DNA of 64,000 nucleotides, taken from Mucilaginibacter psychrotolerans. GTDB lineage: Bacteria; Bacteroidota; Bacteroidia; Sphingobacteriales; Sphingobacteriaceae. The notes below the pieces were generated by a model. That model searched no databases. It was given only the letters and a program-made list of their open reading frames with translations, and was not told where the DNA came from. Below are positions 1 through 9,159 of this stretch, piece after piece. Position 1 is the stretch's first letter. The number at the start of each line of letters is the position of its first letter. The stretch covers positions 1 to 64,000 of the forward strand of contig NZ_SOZE01000016.1 of assembly GCF_004519315.1 (NCBI RefSeq), in the 5' to 3' direction. A program made the translations under genes and the position numbers.

Positions 1-262
1 ACTTCCTTAATAGGCCCTCATTAAAAACCTCATTACTAATAGATTGTAGTAAATTTCCCAACTTTTGTGTCTCGATTCTTGCGCTAAAATCATTTTTTTA
101 CCCTTAAGTTGACGGCTATGCTCTCAAGAGGGGATCTAAGAAAACTTCCGCGTACTCTTGATGTAAACGCAGGGTGATATTGCCATTACATCTGCGTTAA
201 GGCTTTTTTATATGCCGTTTTTTTCGTTTCTTGCTGATGACGCAACATTTTAGCCCCTGCTT

Positions 263-931
263 ATGAATTTTTTGTCGCATTATTACTTCGACCGCGATGC
301 TACGGACTGCTACTTTACCCTTGGTACCGTATTGCCCGATCTGTTGAAGAATGCCGATAAAACCATCGTACTGCATCCCGAAAAGCTAACGCACACAAAC
401 CCCAAAGTAAACTCCATTATCACGGGCTGGAACAAACATTTGCTGGTTGATAAATACTTCCATTCCTCGGAATTTTTCCTGCACCATTCGCATGCTTTGA
501 AGAACTTGCTCAGGCCGGCTATTGAAGGTTCGCCGGTAAAGCCCTTCTTCCTGGGGCACATCGGGGTGGAGCTCATCTTAGATAGCCTGCTCATCACCAC
601 AAACAGAATCAGCGTCGACGATTTTTACGACCATTTAGATAGTTGCGACCTAGGCATCATCAACGAGTTCCTGGCTTTTGCAGGGATGAAGAACACGGAG
701 GTATTCGGGAAATTTTACGAAGGGTTTAAAAAAAGCCGCTATCTGCATTCCTACGCCAACCTTGAGCAAGTTACCTATGCCCTCAAACGCATCTGCATGC
801 GCGTATGGCGCGACCCATTTACGCCAGTGCACGAAACTGCAATGACGGAGGTTGTATTGTCTTACCGCCTTTTGCTGTTGGACAGCTTTATGGAGATTTA
901 TGAGGAGATAGGAGAGAAGTTAGGTAGTTGA
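263..931 (+). CDS. DUF479 / ACP-phosphodiesterase-like protein
   Basis: A 222-residue cytoplasmic protein without signal peptide or membrane segment. The N-terminus MNFLSHYYFD followed by GTVLPDLL resembles the start of the AcpH/DUF479 family (E. coli AcpH begins MNFLAHLHLA and then carries an asparagine/aspartate-rich metal site). Histidines at the N-terminus and in FFLGHIGVELILD fit the all-helical metal-dependent fold of that family. AcpH removes 4'-phosphopantetheine from acyl carrier protein; many Bacteroidota relatives are untested, so the reaction here is an inference from family resemblance only. The gene stands alone, on the opposite strand to nothing nearby, ahead of rpsA with a ~460-base gap. 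No SD is visible before the ATG. Confidence 0.5.
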   Translation: MNFLSHYYFDRDATDCYFTLGTVLPDLLKNADKTIVLHPEKLTHTNPKVNSIITGWNKHLLVDKYFHSSEFFLHHSHALKNLLRPAIEGSPVKPFFLGHIGVELILDSLLITTNRISVDDFYDHLDSCDLGIINEFLAFAGMKNTEVFGKFYEGFKKSRYLHSYANLEQVTYALKRICMRVWRDPFTPVHETAMTEVVLSYRLLLLDSFMEIYEEIGEKLGS

Positions 932-1300
932 AGTTTGATCGCGAGATGGATTATTCAGCGCAATCATTTAATCATTAAAATCAACGGTTCAGACAAATTT
1001 CCTGCGTTAGCGATAGTAGTGGAAACCCCGGAATGAAGCCCCGCTTCTATCAGCGGTACGGAATGAGGAGTTGCAACGAATAGCGCGGGCCGAAGGTAAC
1101 GCCCTAATGCTCATAAATCTTGGTTGTAATAATAACTCGCTCAAACAAGAAGGCTTTGATTGTCAAACTGATTCGTTTCGAAATTCCGCTTGCAGATTCC
1201 TAACCCCCTCAAAATCTACCGAAAATTGGTGCCATCGTTATAATACTGTCTGTATCACGTCCCCTCCATCTTAATTCCCCACAAAAACCGCCTAAAAATC
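932..1300. repeat. Intergenic region with dispersed-repeat-like sequence
   Basis: No convincing gene. Bases ~1003-1105 carry the wording GCGTTAGCGATAGTAGTGGA ... GCGCGGGCC ... GGTAACGCC, which resembles a family of GC-rich intergenic repeats that recurs in Bacteroidota genomes (from memory, not searched). A short open frame at 1071-1274 lies inside it and has no protein-like character. Confidence 0.35.
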
Positions 1301-1345
1301 AATATTTAACACTAAAAATATTTTTATCTATAAAATTTATATCCG

Positions 1346-1353
1346 TACCTTTG
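1346..1353 (+). promoter_or_regulatory. Bacteroidota-type -7 box for rpsA
   Basis: TACCTTTG matches the Bacteroidota sigma-ABfr -7 consensus TAnnTTTG. It lies 43 bases before the rpsA start, which is a plausible leader length. A clear -33 TTG was not found at the expected spacing, only a T-rich run. Confidence 0.55.
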
Positions 1354-1395
1354 CAGTCCCAAACGAGTGTTGGGAAAAAGGAGTAAAATTTATTA

Positions 1396-3402
1396 ATGGC
1401 AAAAAAACAAGAAGCAGAAAAAGAATTAAAAGCTAAAGAAGCTGAACTGGGTACAGTATCGGCCTCGGCAGAAAAAGAAACTATTGAATCAGAAGCTGAT
1501 TCGATATCAATCGAAGAGATCAAATCAAAGATCGCAGTTGCACCTCTGGAGGATTTTGACTGGGATGCAGATGACAAAAAATTTGGTAACTACAGCGATA
1601 GCGACCGTGAGAAATTAGAGAAATTGTATGATGGTACTTTCAGTTCTATCACCAAAGGCGAAATTATCACAGGTACTGTTGTAAACATCAACAGCAAAGA
1701 CGTTGTATTGAACATCGGCTTCAAATCTGATGGTTTGGTATCTGTTTCTGAATTCCGTGATACGCCTGATCTGAAGATCGGCGATACGGTTGAAGTATTT
1801 GTTGAGTCGCAGGAAGATGCTAACGGTCAGTTAGTATTATCGCGCAAACGTGCTAAAACACAAAAATCATGGGAGCGTATTAATTCGGCTCTGGATAACG
1901 ATGAAATCATCACCGGTTTTGTAAAAAGCCGTACCAAAGGTGGTTTAATTGTTGACATAATGGGCGTTGAAGCCTTTTTACCAGGTTCACAAATCGACAT
2001 CAAACCTATCAGGGATTATGATGTTTACGTGGGCAAAACAATGGAATTCAAAGTTGTTAAGATAAACCACGAGTTTAAAAACGTTGTGGTATCGCACAAA
2101 GTGCTTATCGAAGACGATTTGGAAAACCAGAAAACAGAAATTGTTGCTAAGCTTGAAAAAGGCCAGGTATTGGAAGGTACCGTTAAAAACATTACCGATT
2201 TCGGTGTATTCATCGACCTTGGTGGCGTAGACGGCTTGCTGCACATTACCGATATATCATGGGGCCGCATAGAGCATCCACGCGAAGTATTGGCATTGGA
2301 TCAAAAAATCAACGTTGTTGTGCTTGATTTCGATGACGAGAAAAAACGTATCGCTTTAGGCTTGAAACAACTTACACCGCATCCTTGGCAATCGCTTGAT
2401 ACCGATTTAGTAATCGGTTCTAAAGTAAAAGGCAGGATTGTTACCGTTGCTGATTACGGCGCGTTCCTGGAAATTATCCCGGGTGTTGAAGGTTTGATCC
2501 ACGTTTCAGAAATGTCGTGGTCGCAAAACCTGCGCAACCCTCAGGAATTCCTGAAAGTGGGCGACGAAGTTGAGGCTCAGGTATTGACCCTTGATCGCGA
2601 CGACCGCAAAATGAGCTTAGGTATCAAACAATTAACTCCTGATCCTTGGCAAAATGCCGGTACCAGGTATGCAATTGGTACTACTCACGTTGCTACAGTT
2701 AAAAACATGACCAACTTTGGTGTGTTTGTTGAACTGGAAGACGGCATCGACGGTTTAATCCACATCTCTGATCTTTCATGGTCTAAAAAAGTAAACCACC
2801 CTAACGAATTTACTAAGGTTGGCGAAAAATTGAACGTGGTTGTATTAGAGCTTGACATTGATAACCGCAAACTGAGCTTAGGCCACAAACAGCTGGAAGA
2901 AAACCCTTGGGATACTTTTGAAACTATCTTCACTATCGATTCGATACACGAAGGTACCGTGATCAAAGTAACCGATAAAGGCGCTATCGTAGCTTTACCT
3001 TACGGTGTTGAAGGCTTTGCCCCAACCAAGCATTTGGTAAAAGAAGACGGCAAACCTGTAAAAGCGGAAGAAGCTGCTGAATTCAAGATCATCGAATTCA
3101 ACAAAGAGAACAAACGTATCGTTATTTCACACTCACGTATATGGGAAGAAGCTCGTGCTGACGCTCGTGTGCAGGAATTTGAAAACCGTAAGAAAGAAGC
3201 AAAATCTGCTAACAACGCGGTGAAGAAAGTGAAAGAATCTGTAGAGAAATCAACTTTAGGTGATCTTAGCGTATTGGCTCAGTTAAAAGAGCAAATGGAA
3301 GGCGCAGAAAGCAAAGCGGCTAAAAAAGCCCCTGCTGCTGCACCGGCTAAAAAAGCTGAACCTGAAGCTGCTGCCGAAACAGAAGAAACCGAAGAAGTTT
3401 AA
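1396..3402 (+). CDS. rpsA: 30S ribosomal protein S1
   Basis: A 668-residue protein with six S1/OB-fold RNA-binding repeats at about residues 90-160, 175-245, 260-330, 345-415, 430-500 and 517-585. The best are the third to fifth, each ending in the typical G(V/I)(D/E)GL(I/L)H(I/V)(T/S)(D/E)(I/M/L)SW. S1 binds mRNA on the 30S subunit and helps start translation on leaders without strong SD sequences, which suits a phylum poor in SDs. The protein is longer than the E. coli homologue (557) because of a Lys/Glu-rich N-terminal tail (~90 residues) and a Lys/Ala/Glu-rich C-terminal tail after ~residue 590. The gene is monocistronic: it has its own -7 box 43 bases upstream and a strong hairpin terminator 26 bases after the stop. 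Confidence 0.97.
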   Translation: MAKKQEAEKELKAKEAELGTVSASAEKETIESEADSISIEEIKSKIAVAPLEDFDWDADDKKFGNYSDSDREKLEKLYDGTFSSITKGEIITGTVVNINSKDVVLNIGFKSDGLVSVSEFRDTPDLKIGDTVEVFVESQEDANGQLVLSRKRAKTQKSWERINSALDNDEIITGFVKSRTKGGLIVDIMGVEAFLPGSQIDIKPIRDYDVYVGKTMEFKVVKINHEFKNVVVSHKVLIEDDLENQKTEIVAKLEKGQVLEGTVKNITDFGVFIDLGGVDGLLHITDISWGRIEHPREVLALDQKINVVVLDFDDEKKRIALGLKQLTPHPWQSLDTDLVIGSKVKGRIVTVADYGAFLEIIPGVEGLIHVSEMSWSQNLRNPQEFLKVGDEVEAQVLTLDRDDRKMSLGIKQLTPDPWQNAGTRYAIGTTHVATVKNMTNFGVFVELEDGIDGLIHISDLSWSKKVNHPNEFTKVGEKLNVVVLELDIDNRKLSLGHKQLEENPWDTFETIFTIDSIHEGTVIKVTDKGAIVALPYGVEGFAPTKHLVKEDGKPVKAEEAAEFKIIEFNKENKRIVISHSRIWEEARADARVQEFENRKKEAKSANNAVKKVKESVEKSTLGDLSVLAQLKEQMEGAESKAAKKAPAAAPAKKAEPEAAAETEETEEV

Positions 3403-3427
3403 TCCTTCTGAACGTTTAAATACATTG

Positions 3428-3459
3428 AGCCCTCCCGAGCAATCGGGAGGGCTTTTTTT
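3428..3459 (+). terminator. Rho-independent terminator of rpsA
   Basis: An 11-bp perfect stem (AGCCCTCCCGA / TCGGGAGGGCT) with loop GCAA, followed by a run of T. It begins 26 bases after the rpsA stop. Confidence 0.9.
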
Positions 3460-3489
3460 GTTAATAGAAATTCTATCTTCGAATTAAGA

Positions 3490-4314
3490 ATGAAAAAGGA
3501 AAGTGAAATAAGCAGGTTGACAAGTTATTGGCTGCGACATAAGCCAACTGACGGAAATTTAGCTATAGATGAGTTAGGATGGGTGGAAATAGGTGAATTA
3601 CTGGATGCCTTAACGCGTAGAGGACATGTAGTATCAACCGATGAGCTTTTTATTTTAAGCACTTCATTCGATAAAATACGATGGGAGTTTGACGGATCTA
3701 AAAAAAAAATAAGAGCTACCCACGGACATTCAATTCCAGTTACCATCGAAAAAACTGCTACACCACCCAGTGTTCTTTATCACGGTACCGCATTAAAAAG
3801 TTTGAAAGCTATAATAGATGGCGGCTTAAAGGCGATGAACCGTCAGTTTGTACATCTATCTTCTCAATATGATGCCGCCTTAGTCGTGGGCCAAAGGCAT
3901 GGCAAAGCCCTTGTGCTGGAGGTTGATGCAGAGGGGCTACACCAGGATGGATGTACCTTTTATCAAACAAGTGATAATGTTTGGCTGATTAACGAAGTGC
4001 CCGCTAAGTATTTACAATTTGGCCCTTGGTATAGCACAAGCCCGGATGAGCCTGAACTGGTCAACGAACTAAAACGGGAGGTGGGACAGGGTCACTTGCT
4101 TTTTGGGAAGACCGAAAACCTAAAGGCCATCATGCGGCGGGTGGACCGGGATGATTGTTTGTTCATTGATAAACAGAGCCAGGAAATTTATGAAGTGCAT
4201 TTAACGTGGAGCAAGGGAATAGAAAGTGATGCTCGCTTGCCGTCTATCACATATCATAAAAATTTGGACGATTGGCTAGCGACGGGCTTTTTGGAAGATT
4301 ATCGCGATTTCTAA
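3490..4314 (+). CDS. kptA: RNA 2'-phosphotransferase KptA/Tpt1 with extra C-terminal domain
   Basis: Residues ~1-180 are a Tpt1/KptA domain: SYWLRHKP (the LRH catalytic Arg-His pair), IRATHGHS (RAxxGHS), VLYHGT, VHLS and FYQTSDNVWLINEVPAKYL are all present. The family uses NAD+ to remove a 2'-phosphate from RNA, making ADP-ribose 1''-2''-cyclic phosphate. Bacterial KptA is usually ~180 residues. This one has ~95 more (from about residue 180: EPELVNELKREVGQGHLLFG ... YHKNLDDWLATGFLEDY) that I do not recognise and that is rich in acidic and aromatic residues. The gene begins 30 bases past the rpsA terminator. The physiological RNA substrate in bacteria is unclear because they lack the yeast-type tRNA-splicing ligase that makes the substrate. 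The next gene is convergent. Confidence 0.85.
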   Translation: MKKESEISRLTSYWLRHKPTDGNLAIDELGWVEIGELLDALTRRGHVVSTDELFILSTSFDKIRWEFDGSKKKIRATHGHSIPVTIEKTATPPSVLYHGTALKSLKAIIDGGLKAMNRQFVHLSSQYDAALVVGQRHGKALVLEVDAEGLHQDGCTFYQTSDNVWLINEVPAKYLQFGPWYSTSPDEPELVNELKREVGQGHLLFGKTENLKAIMRRVDRDDCLFIDKQSQEIYEVHLTWSKGIESDARLPSITYHKNLDDWLATGFLEDYRDF

Positions 4315-4334
4315 GTTTTCTTGCCGGGATATTC

Positions 4335-7136
4335 CTACTTGCCGAAATTAGTTTTATCAGCCCTAGCAGGTTTAGATATTACTACCTTACTCGTTTGATA
4401 TCCAAAATTGCCATTCATATCCGTCCCTTCAATGGTAACCGTGTATGTCCCCGGCTTATCTGCTGCGTAGAAGGAAAGCGTAGCTTTGCCGTCTTTATCG
4501 GTGATTAAGTTTGGCTCCCAATGGATGGTTGGTCGTGGTTCAACCGGCGTGGTGCTGTTTACGGTATAGCGGGGCCGGTAAAATTGCCTCGGCAAGCAAT
4601 AAGGAATTGGCCTGTAAGTCACTACATTGGGTGATATGCGGGTAAAATAGCTATTACCGCTGCGTGTGGTAACGGTAATGAATGTCCTCATCCCGTCGGC
4701 TATTTTAATATCCTTCACGTCATCTGCACCTAGGTAGCGCATCAGGTCTATCATGCTTTGCGGGTCGCCTATGGGGATGTCTGTCGTGGAAGGTGAGCCG
4801 ACGGTCATCACATTGCTGCCTATTCCATCTACTATTATATCATATATCATATCCATGCCCTTCACAAGAGCCGGTTGGTCGTGCATGGTAGGTTTTCCGA
4901 ATAAGCTTACTTTGTAAAGGAAACCTAGGCCAAAACCTTTTAATTTGCGCGATAATAGGTCATACAAACTCATCTTGCCGGCCTCCACCAGTTCAACTTC
5001 GGTAATCTCTTTTACCAGGGATCCCGTCATCCCTCCCGCACTTACATTGGGTTTTCGTTCTTTTATCTGGACTTCTTTCAATAGCTTTCCTTTTACCTCT
5101 TTCATATCTATGCCGGGCACACGCTCGGGTTGCGGGCGGTTAAAGTAGCCCAGCATCAGGCTATCGGTAAGGTGCACAAACCAGGGCATCGGGCGGATAG
5201 GGCTATCCTCAATTTTTGCGGACGTAAACGTGTTTAAATGGATATCAGCAGTAGATGCTTTATCTTTTTTGTTGTTAACCCTTAGGGTGTATGTTATGGT
5301 ATCAAACACAGGCAGGTTGCGAAAGGTGAATTCGCCTTGCGCGTTGCTAACAGTGTCGTATAAAACAAGGCCGTGTTTTTTGCTTACCGAAAATAAATTG
5401 AGTTTAGCATCTTTCGCGGGTTTATTAAACAAAGCGCGTAGGTTACCTGTAAGGTTGTTATCGGGCTCGGCTGAATACTTAATCGGTTTGGTAGATGGTA
5501 GCATACTTACCCAGTCGTAAGCCGCCCAACCTTGGGCAAGCATTAAATTATCCATCGCCGCTGCTTTGCCGTCATCGGTAGCTGTAAAGTACCAGGCCGC
5601 GTCCTCCACGTAACCTTTCAGTTCCGAGGTAAGCAGCAAATGGCTTATAATATTGTCTGTACCAGCCTTACTATTAATATAGGCATCATCCGTTACCGAA
5701 ACCGCGAAGCTGCCGATAATTGGAGCGCCCTGGGTATCGCAGGAATTCAGTGTGATGGAGACACTGTCTTTTGGCTGATGTATCGGCTGGCTGCTGGTAA
5801 CATCCAGGTTAAGGCGGTCGTGATTATCGATAAAAACCCTTCGTTGGCATAATGGCATGCCTGCGTCATCCAGTATGGTAAAGCTGATAATTCCCGAGCT
5901 TAGCCCGTCCCTTGGCGAATGGATATTGCAATACCCTTTATTAAGATTAAACGGTACCGCAGCATATGTTTCGGTTGCCGACTGCACCATTAATTTGTAT
6001 AACTTATTTTGTGCCGCAAGGCCAGCCGTTGCTCTTACAGAGATTAAAATAGAATCGGGAATTGACAAATTATCTACCCTTAGTGTTAGGCCCACAGGTG
6101 CAACCAATGGCAACATGGCTGTGTGGGCAATTCCATTTACCTGGTATTTTGCTGAATAGGTTTCATTTGCTACCGGCACCAGCATAAAAACACCCATGCC
6201 TTTATGCTTGCTGGTAAAGGCACTCACTTCACTGCCGTGGCTATCAACTATGGTGCCTTTAATATCTACAGCCAAACCGTCTTCGCCGATAGCTTTAAAT
6301 GCCACACGCGATGCAAGCCCAGCAACCAACTGGCCGCCTTCGGGCATAAATTGCAAATCGATGCTTTGCATTGGGCCGCCGGGATAAAAAGGGAAATGGT
6401 ATCTGTTTTTGGTGGTTTTATCGGTAATGATAAGTTCGAGTTTACGCGTATCTGCTTTAGCCGGCAGGATGAAATTAGCCGTGGTTTTCCCGCCATCAGA
6501 TGTAAGGAAATTATTCTTGAATAAGGTTTTCTTGCCCTCGGTTAGCTTGATTTCAATATCCCGGTAGGGAATAATGGCCCGGGCTAGGGTGCTCAATTGT
6601 AATGCGAGGTTAACCTCGTTGCTTTTTGCGGTTTGTGTAATGGTATGCTGCTCGTTTACCAGCCAGCCGCCCTGGGTAGTTGGCTTGCCCACATAAAATT
6701 GCTTGCTGAAAAACACCTCACTGCCAAAATTCTGCATCCAGTTGCTGTAGGCGCGTATGGTGTAAAGTCCATCGCTTATGGCTTCGTTAAGGGCGATATG
6801 GCCCAACCCCAATCCCGATACCAGGGGGATAGTAAAGCGATTGACCACCTTACTGCTATCGTTAATGAGTTCGATATATATTTTACTGCTTAAGCGCGAT
6901 GGCGTATAGGTTGCTGCGTTAAATAAATTGGCCTTAAACCAAATAGTATCAAAGGTGGTGTAATGCGGCCTGTCTAACTGGAGGTAAAGTTTTTCAACCT
7001 GGTTAAGCGTGCCTGTGGTATCTGTCGATTTAGCAGACTGTGCAAAAACTGCCGTGCTGCCGAAAATAGTGCACAGGCAAAACACGGCCCAAAACGCGGC
7101 TTTAATTGTATTAAGAAAATTAACCGTTTTTAGCAT
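4335..7136 (-). CDS. Large secreted MG2-domain protein with TonB-plug-like C-terminal part
   Basis: A 933-residue protein with an N-terminal signal peptide (hydrophobic segment up to AVFAQS). It continues with LYLQLDRPHYTTFDTIWFKA, the start of an alpha-2-macroglobulin MG2-like beta-sandwich. Further Ig-like domains follow, including a carboxypeptidase-regulatory-like segment (FNKPAKDAKLNLFS ... GEFTFRNLP). Residues ~710-850 resemble a TonB-receptor plug (SLYDLLSRKLKG ... MIYDIIVDG ... DDVKDIKIADG), but no 22-strand barrel follows. The C-terminus has an Ig-like FYAADKPGTYTVTIEG. This architecture is recurrent in Bacteroidota and is annotated as a TonB-plug or MG2 protein of unknown role. It is probably periplasmic or outer-membrane associated. 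It is convergent with kptA and shares the strand with the aminopeptidase upstream. Confidence 0.75.
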   Translation of the reverse strand: MLKTVNFLNTIKAAFWAVFCLCTIFGSTAVFAQSAKSTDTTGTLNQVEKLYLQLDRPHYTTFDTIWFKANLFNAATYTPSRLSSKIYIELINDSSKVVNRFTIPLVSGLGLGHIALNEAISDGLYTIRAYSNWMQNFGSEVFFSKQFYVGKPTTQGGWLVNEQHTITQTAKSNEVNLALQLSTLARAIIPYRDIEIKLTEGKKTLFKNNFLTSDGGKTTANFILPAKADTRKLELIITDKTTKNRYHFPFYPGGPMQSIDLQFMPEGGQLVAGLASRVAFKAIGEDGLAVDIKGTIVDSHGSEVSAFTSKHKGMGVFMLVPVANETYSAKYQVNGIAHTAMLPLVAPVGLTLRVDNLSIPDSILISVRATAGLAAQNKLYKLMVQSATETYAAVPFNLNKGYCNIHSPRDGLSSGIISFTILDDAGMPLCQRRVFIDNHDRLNLDVTSSQPIHQPKDSVSITLNSCDTQGAPIIGSFAVSVTDDAYINSKAGTDNIISHLLLTSELKGYVEDAAWYFTATDDGKAAAMDNLMLAQGWAAYDWVSMLPSTKPIKYSAEPDNNLTGNLRALFNKPAKDAKLNLFSVSKKHGLVLYDTVSNAQGEFTFRNLPVFDTITYTLRVNNKKDKASTADIHLNTFTSAKIEDSPIRPMPWFVHLTDSLMLGYFNRPQPERVPGIDMKEVKGKLLKEVQIKERKPNVSAGGMTGSLVKEITEVELVEAGKMSLYDLLSRKLKGFGLGFLYKVSLFGKPTMHDQPALVKGMDMIYDIIVDGIGSNVMTVGSPSTTDIPIGDPQSMIDLMRYLGADDVKDIKIADGMRTFITVTTRSGNSYFTRISPNVVTYRPIPYCLPRQFYRPRYTVNSTTPVEPRPTIHWEPNLITDKDGKATLSFYAADKPGTYTVTIEGTDMNGNFGYQTSKVVISKPARADKTNFGK

Positions 7137-7217
7137 GGGCTTAGGCAGATGGTTTAGGTAAATATAGGCAATCGCATTTGAAAATCAATACTTGACTTTT
7201 TTCCTCAAAGCCGACAG

Positions 7218-7260
7218 TTTAAAAAACACAAAGGGCACAAAGTATAATCTCTGTGCCCTT
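7218..7260 (-). terminator. Terminator-like hairpin after the aminopeptidase gene
   Basis: AAGGGCACA (7231-7239) and TGTGCCCTT (7252-7260) form a 9-bp perfect stem. On the minus strand it is followed by a T-rich run, so it could end the aminopeptidase transcript. The wording (cacaaagggcacaaag) also belongs to a dispersed repeat seen again near 24.7 kb. Confidence 0.55.
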
Positions 7261-7315
7261 ATGCGGTTTGTAGTTGCGCAATTCCTTTGCGTACTTTGCT
7301 TAAATTATCCAGCTG

Positions 7316-8941
7316 TTACTTCAAAGCCGGGAATTTCGCCGCATCGAAGATGCTTTTCTGTAGTGCTACCTTCTCTATCTCCTGCCAGCTGCGCGGCGCA
7401 TCTGCTGATAGGTTGATGCCTTTATCTTTGCCTATCTGTATATCGTCTTCTATGCGTACGCCTATGTTCCACCATTTGCGGTCGCATGGGCTGCCTGCGG
7501 GGATGTAAATGCCCGGCTCAACGGTAATTACCATACCTTCTAGAAGAGGACCGCCATATGAGCCTTTATCATGCACATCAAGCCCGATGTGGTGCGATAC
7601 GCCGTGCGGATAGTATTTGCCTACTTCGGCGGCTGTTTTTATCAGCCCCAGTTTTATTAATCCGGCAGCAAGAACCTCGCGGGTTTTTACCTCCAATTGC
7701 GCGTAAGGTACGCCTGCTTTACACATCGCGAACACCGCTTCCTGCGCATCATAAACAATTTGGTAAATAGCTTTTTGCTCCACTGTAAACTTGCCGTTTG
7801 CCGGGAAGGTACGGGTAACGTCGGCGCTGTAACCATGGTATTCAGCGCCCACATCCATCAGCACCAGCTGGTTTTGCACGGCTGTGGCGTTGTTTTCTTC
7901 GTAGTGTAAAATACAGCCGTTACCGCCTGCGCCCACAATAGGTGGGTATCCTTCATCTTCGGCACCGTATTTCTTATGCACGTACAGCATAATGCCTTCC
8001 AGTTCACGCTCGCCCATTGCGGGGGTTACGGCGCGCATGGCTTCGGCATGTGCAATACTGCTAATCTGCACGGCTTTTTTGATCAGGGCCAGTTCTTCCG
8101 GGGTCTTTACGCCGCGCAATTCGGTTAAGGCATCATCGTAAAGTACGGTGCCGCCCATATCGGCTGCTACTTTAGCTTTAAAATCGGCCAGGGTTGCAGA
8201 ATCGGGTTTGGCCACTAATGCCTGTATCAGGGTATTGTTTTTATAAGCATCCTGATCTAATTTGGGTTTTAGGTAGGCTAAAATTCGGTCGATATTTTTT
8301 GGCGTGCCGCGTTGGGCAATCAGGGTAAGGTCGGCAAGTAAGCCTTTATCTGCATCCTTAATGCCGGCCTTGCTTTTGAAAGTGCTTACCAAATCGCTCA
8401 GGCTACCTTTTGATATATCTGCGCCCACATCTCCGGGGATACCATCATATAAAATGGCACCGAATTTTTTAAAGTCGATAGCGAAAGCCGCAAATTCTGC
8501 ACTGTTATAGGCATCCTTAAAACCAAGTTTGTTTTTTGCGCCTTCCACGCCTAATCGTTTTCCTGTCCATTGCTCACGGGCGGCATCGCGTTTCTGCACA
8601 AACAGTACCTCGTTGTAGGCATTGCTTCCGCTGCCCTGCATGTCCTTAAATACCAACAGCATAGCGTTCGGCTCTTTGTAGCCGCTAAGGTAATAAAGGT
8701 CGGGGTTTTGGTGGTACACGTAGTTTACGTCGTTAGAGAAAACCTGCTCGGGGAAGGCGAATATTACCGCTACAGAATTGGCGGGCATTTTATCGCGAAG
8801 GGCCTGTCGCCTGCCGGCGTGGAACTCCTTGCTCAGGTAATCGGTAGGGAGCTTTTCGATAACTTCGGTTTGCGAAAAGGCAGGTGCAATAGCAGTGCAG
8901 GTAAGCGCGGTCACCAGCGAAATTTTATAAAGCAGTTTCAT
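7316..8941 (-). CDS. Secreted Xaa-Pro aminopeptidase (aminopeptidase P, M24B)
   Basis: A 541-residue M24 metallopeptidase that cleaves an N-terminal residue preceding proline. The N-terminal domain (YYLSGYKEPNAMLLVF) is typical of aminopeptidase P. The dimetal ligands are in LMDVGAEYHGYSADVTRTFP (two Asp), HGVSHHIGLDVHD (His), VITVEPGIYIP (Glu) and GVRIEDD (Glu). I start the gene at 8941 rather than the longer open frame to 9004, because MKLLYKISLVTALTCTAIAP followed by AFSQ is a good signal peptide, while the 21 residues before it read as leader DNA. Secretion suggests peptide scavenging in the periplasm. It is followed on the same strand, after a hairpin, by the MG2 protein. Confidence 0.93.
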   Translation of the reverse strand: MKLLYKISLVTALTCTAIAPAFSQTEVIEKLPTDYLSKEFHAGRRQALRDKMPANSVAVIFAFPEQVFSNDVNYVYHQNPDLYYLSGYKEPNAMLLVFKDMQGSGSNAYNEVLFVQKRDAAREQWTGKRLGVEGAKNKLGFKDAYNSAEFAAFAIDFKKFGAILYDGIPGDVGADISKGSLSDLVSTFKSKAGIKDADKGLLADLTLIAQRGTPKNIDRILAYLKPKLDQDAYKNNTLIQALVAKPDSATLADFKAKVAADMGGTVLYDDALTELRGVKTPEELALIKKAVQISSIAHAEAMRAVTPAMGERELEGIMLYVHKKYGAEDEGYPPIVGAGGNGCILHYEENNATAVQNQLVLMDVGAEYHGYSADVTRTFPANGKFTVEQKAIYQIVYDAQEAVFAMCKAGVPYAQLEVKTREVLAAGLIKLGLIKTAAEVGKYYPHGVSHHIGLDVHDKGSYGGPLLEGMVITVEPGIYIPAGSPCDRKWWNIGVRIEDDIQIGKDKGINLSADAPRSWQEIEKVALQKSIFDAAKFPALK

Positions 8942-9004
8942 TTGATTGTGAAAGATTAAAAATAACGGTTGAAGATAAAAATTAAATCCGAAAGCCCCAC
9001 CCAA

Positions 9005-9055
9005 CCCTCCCCGGAAGGGAGGGCTTTTTTTTAAGTCTCCCCTTCTGGGGGAGAT
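9005..9055. repeat. Double hairpin of REP-like intergenic sequence
   Basis: CCCTCCC (9005-9011) pairs with GGGAGGG (9017-9023) and is followed by eight T; immediately after, CTCCCC and GGGGGAG make a second hairpin. It looks like a plus-strand terminator but no plus-strand gene ends upstream. It is better read as one of the C/G-run intergenic repeats also seen at 53561-53652 and 53920-54020. Confidence 0.5.
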
Positions 9056-9133
9056 TATTCACATTTTTCATTTTTTCTTTAGATGAGTTCATGAAGGCTG
9101 TGCCATTTAGAGGGGGCGTATTAATTTATTTTT

Positions 9134-9141
9134 TATCTTTG
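9134..9141 (+). promoter_or_regulatory. Bacteroidota-type -7 box for pyrR
   Basis: TATCTTTG matches TAnnTTTG and lies 18 bases before the ATG at 9160. Because it falls downstream of the first ATG of the open frame (9091), it supports the shorter start for pyrR. Confidence 0.55.
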
Positions 9142-9159
9142 CCTAAATCCACCCAAACG

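Noticed and set aside
1071..1274. 67-codon plus-strand ORF before rpsA
   Set aside because: It lies in a dispersed-repeat-like sequence, has no start context and reads as low-quality protein.
9005..9055. Plus-strand terminator
   Set aside because: No plus-strand gene ends there; the double hairpin fits a REP-like repeat.
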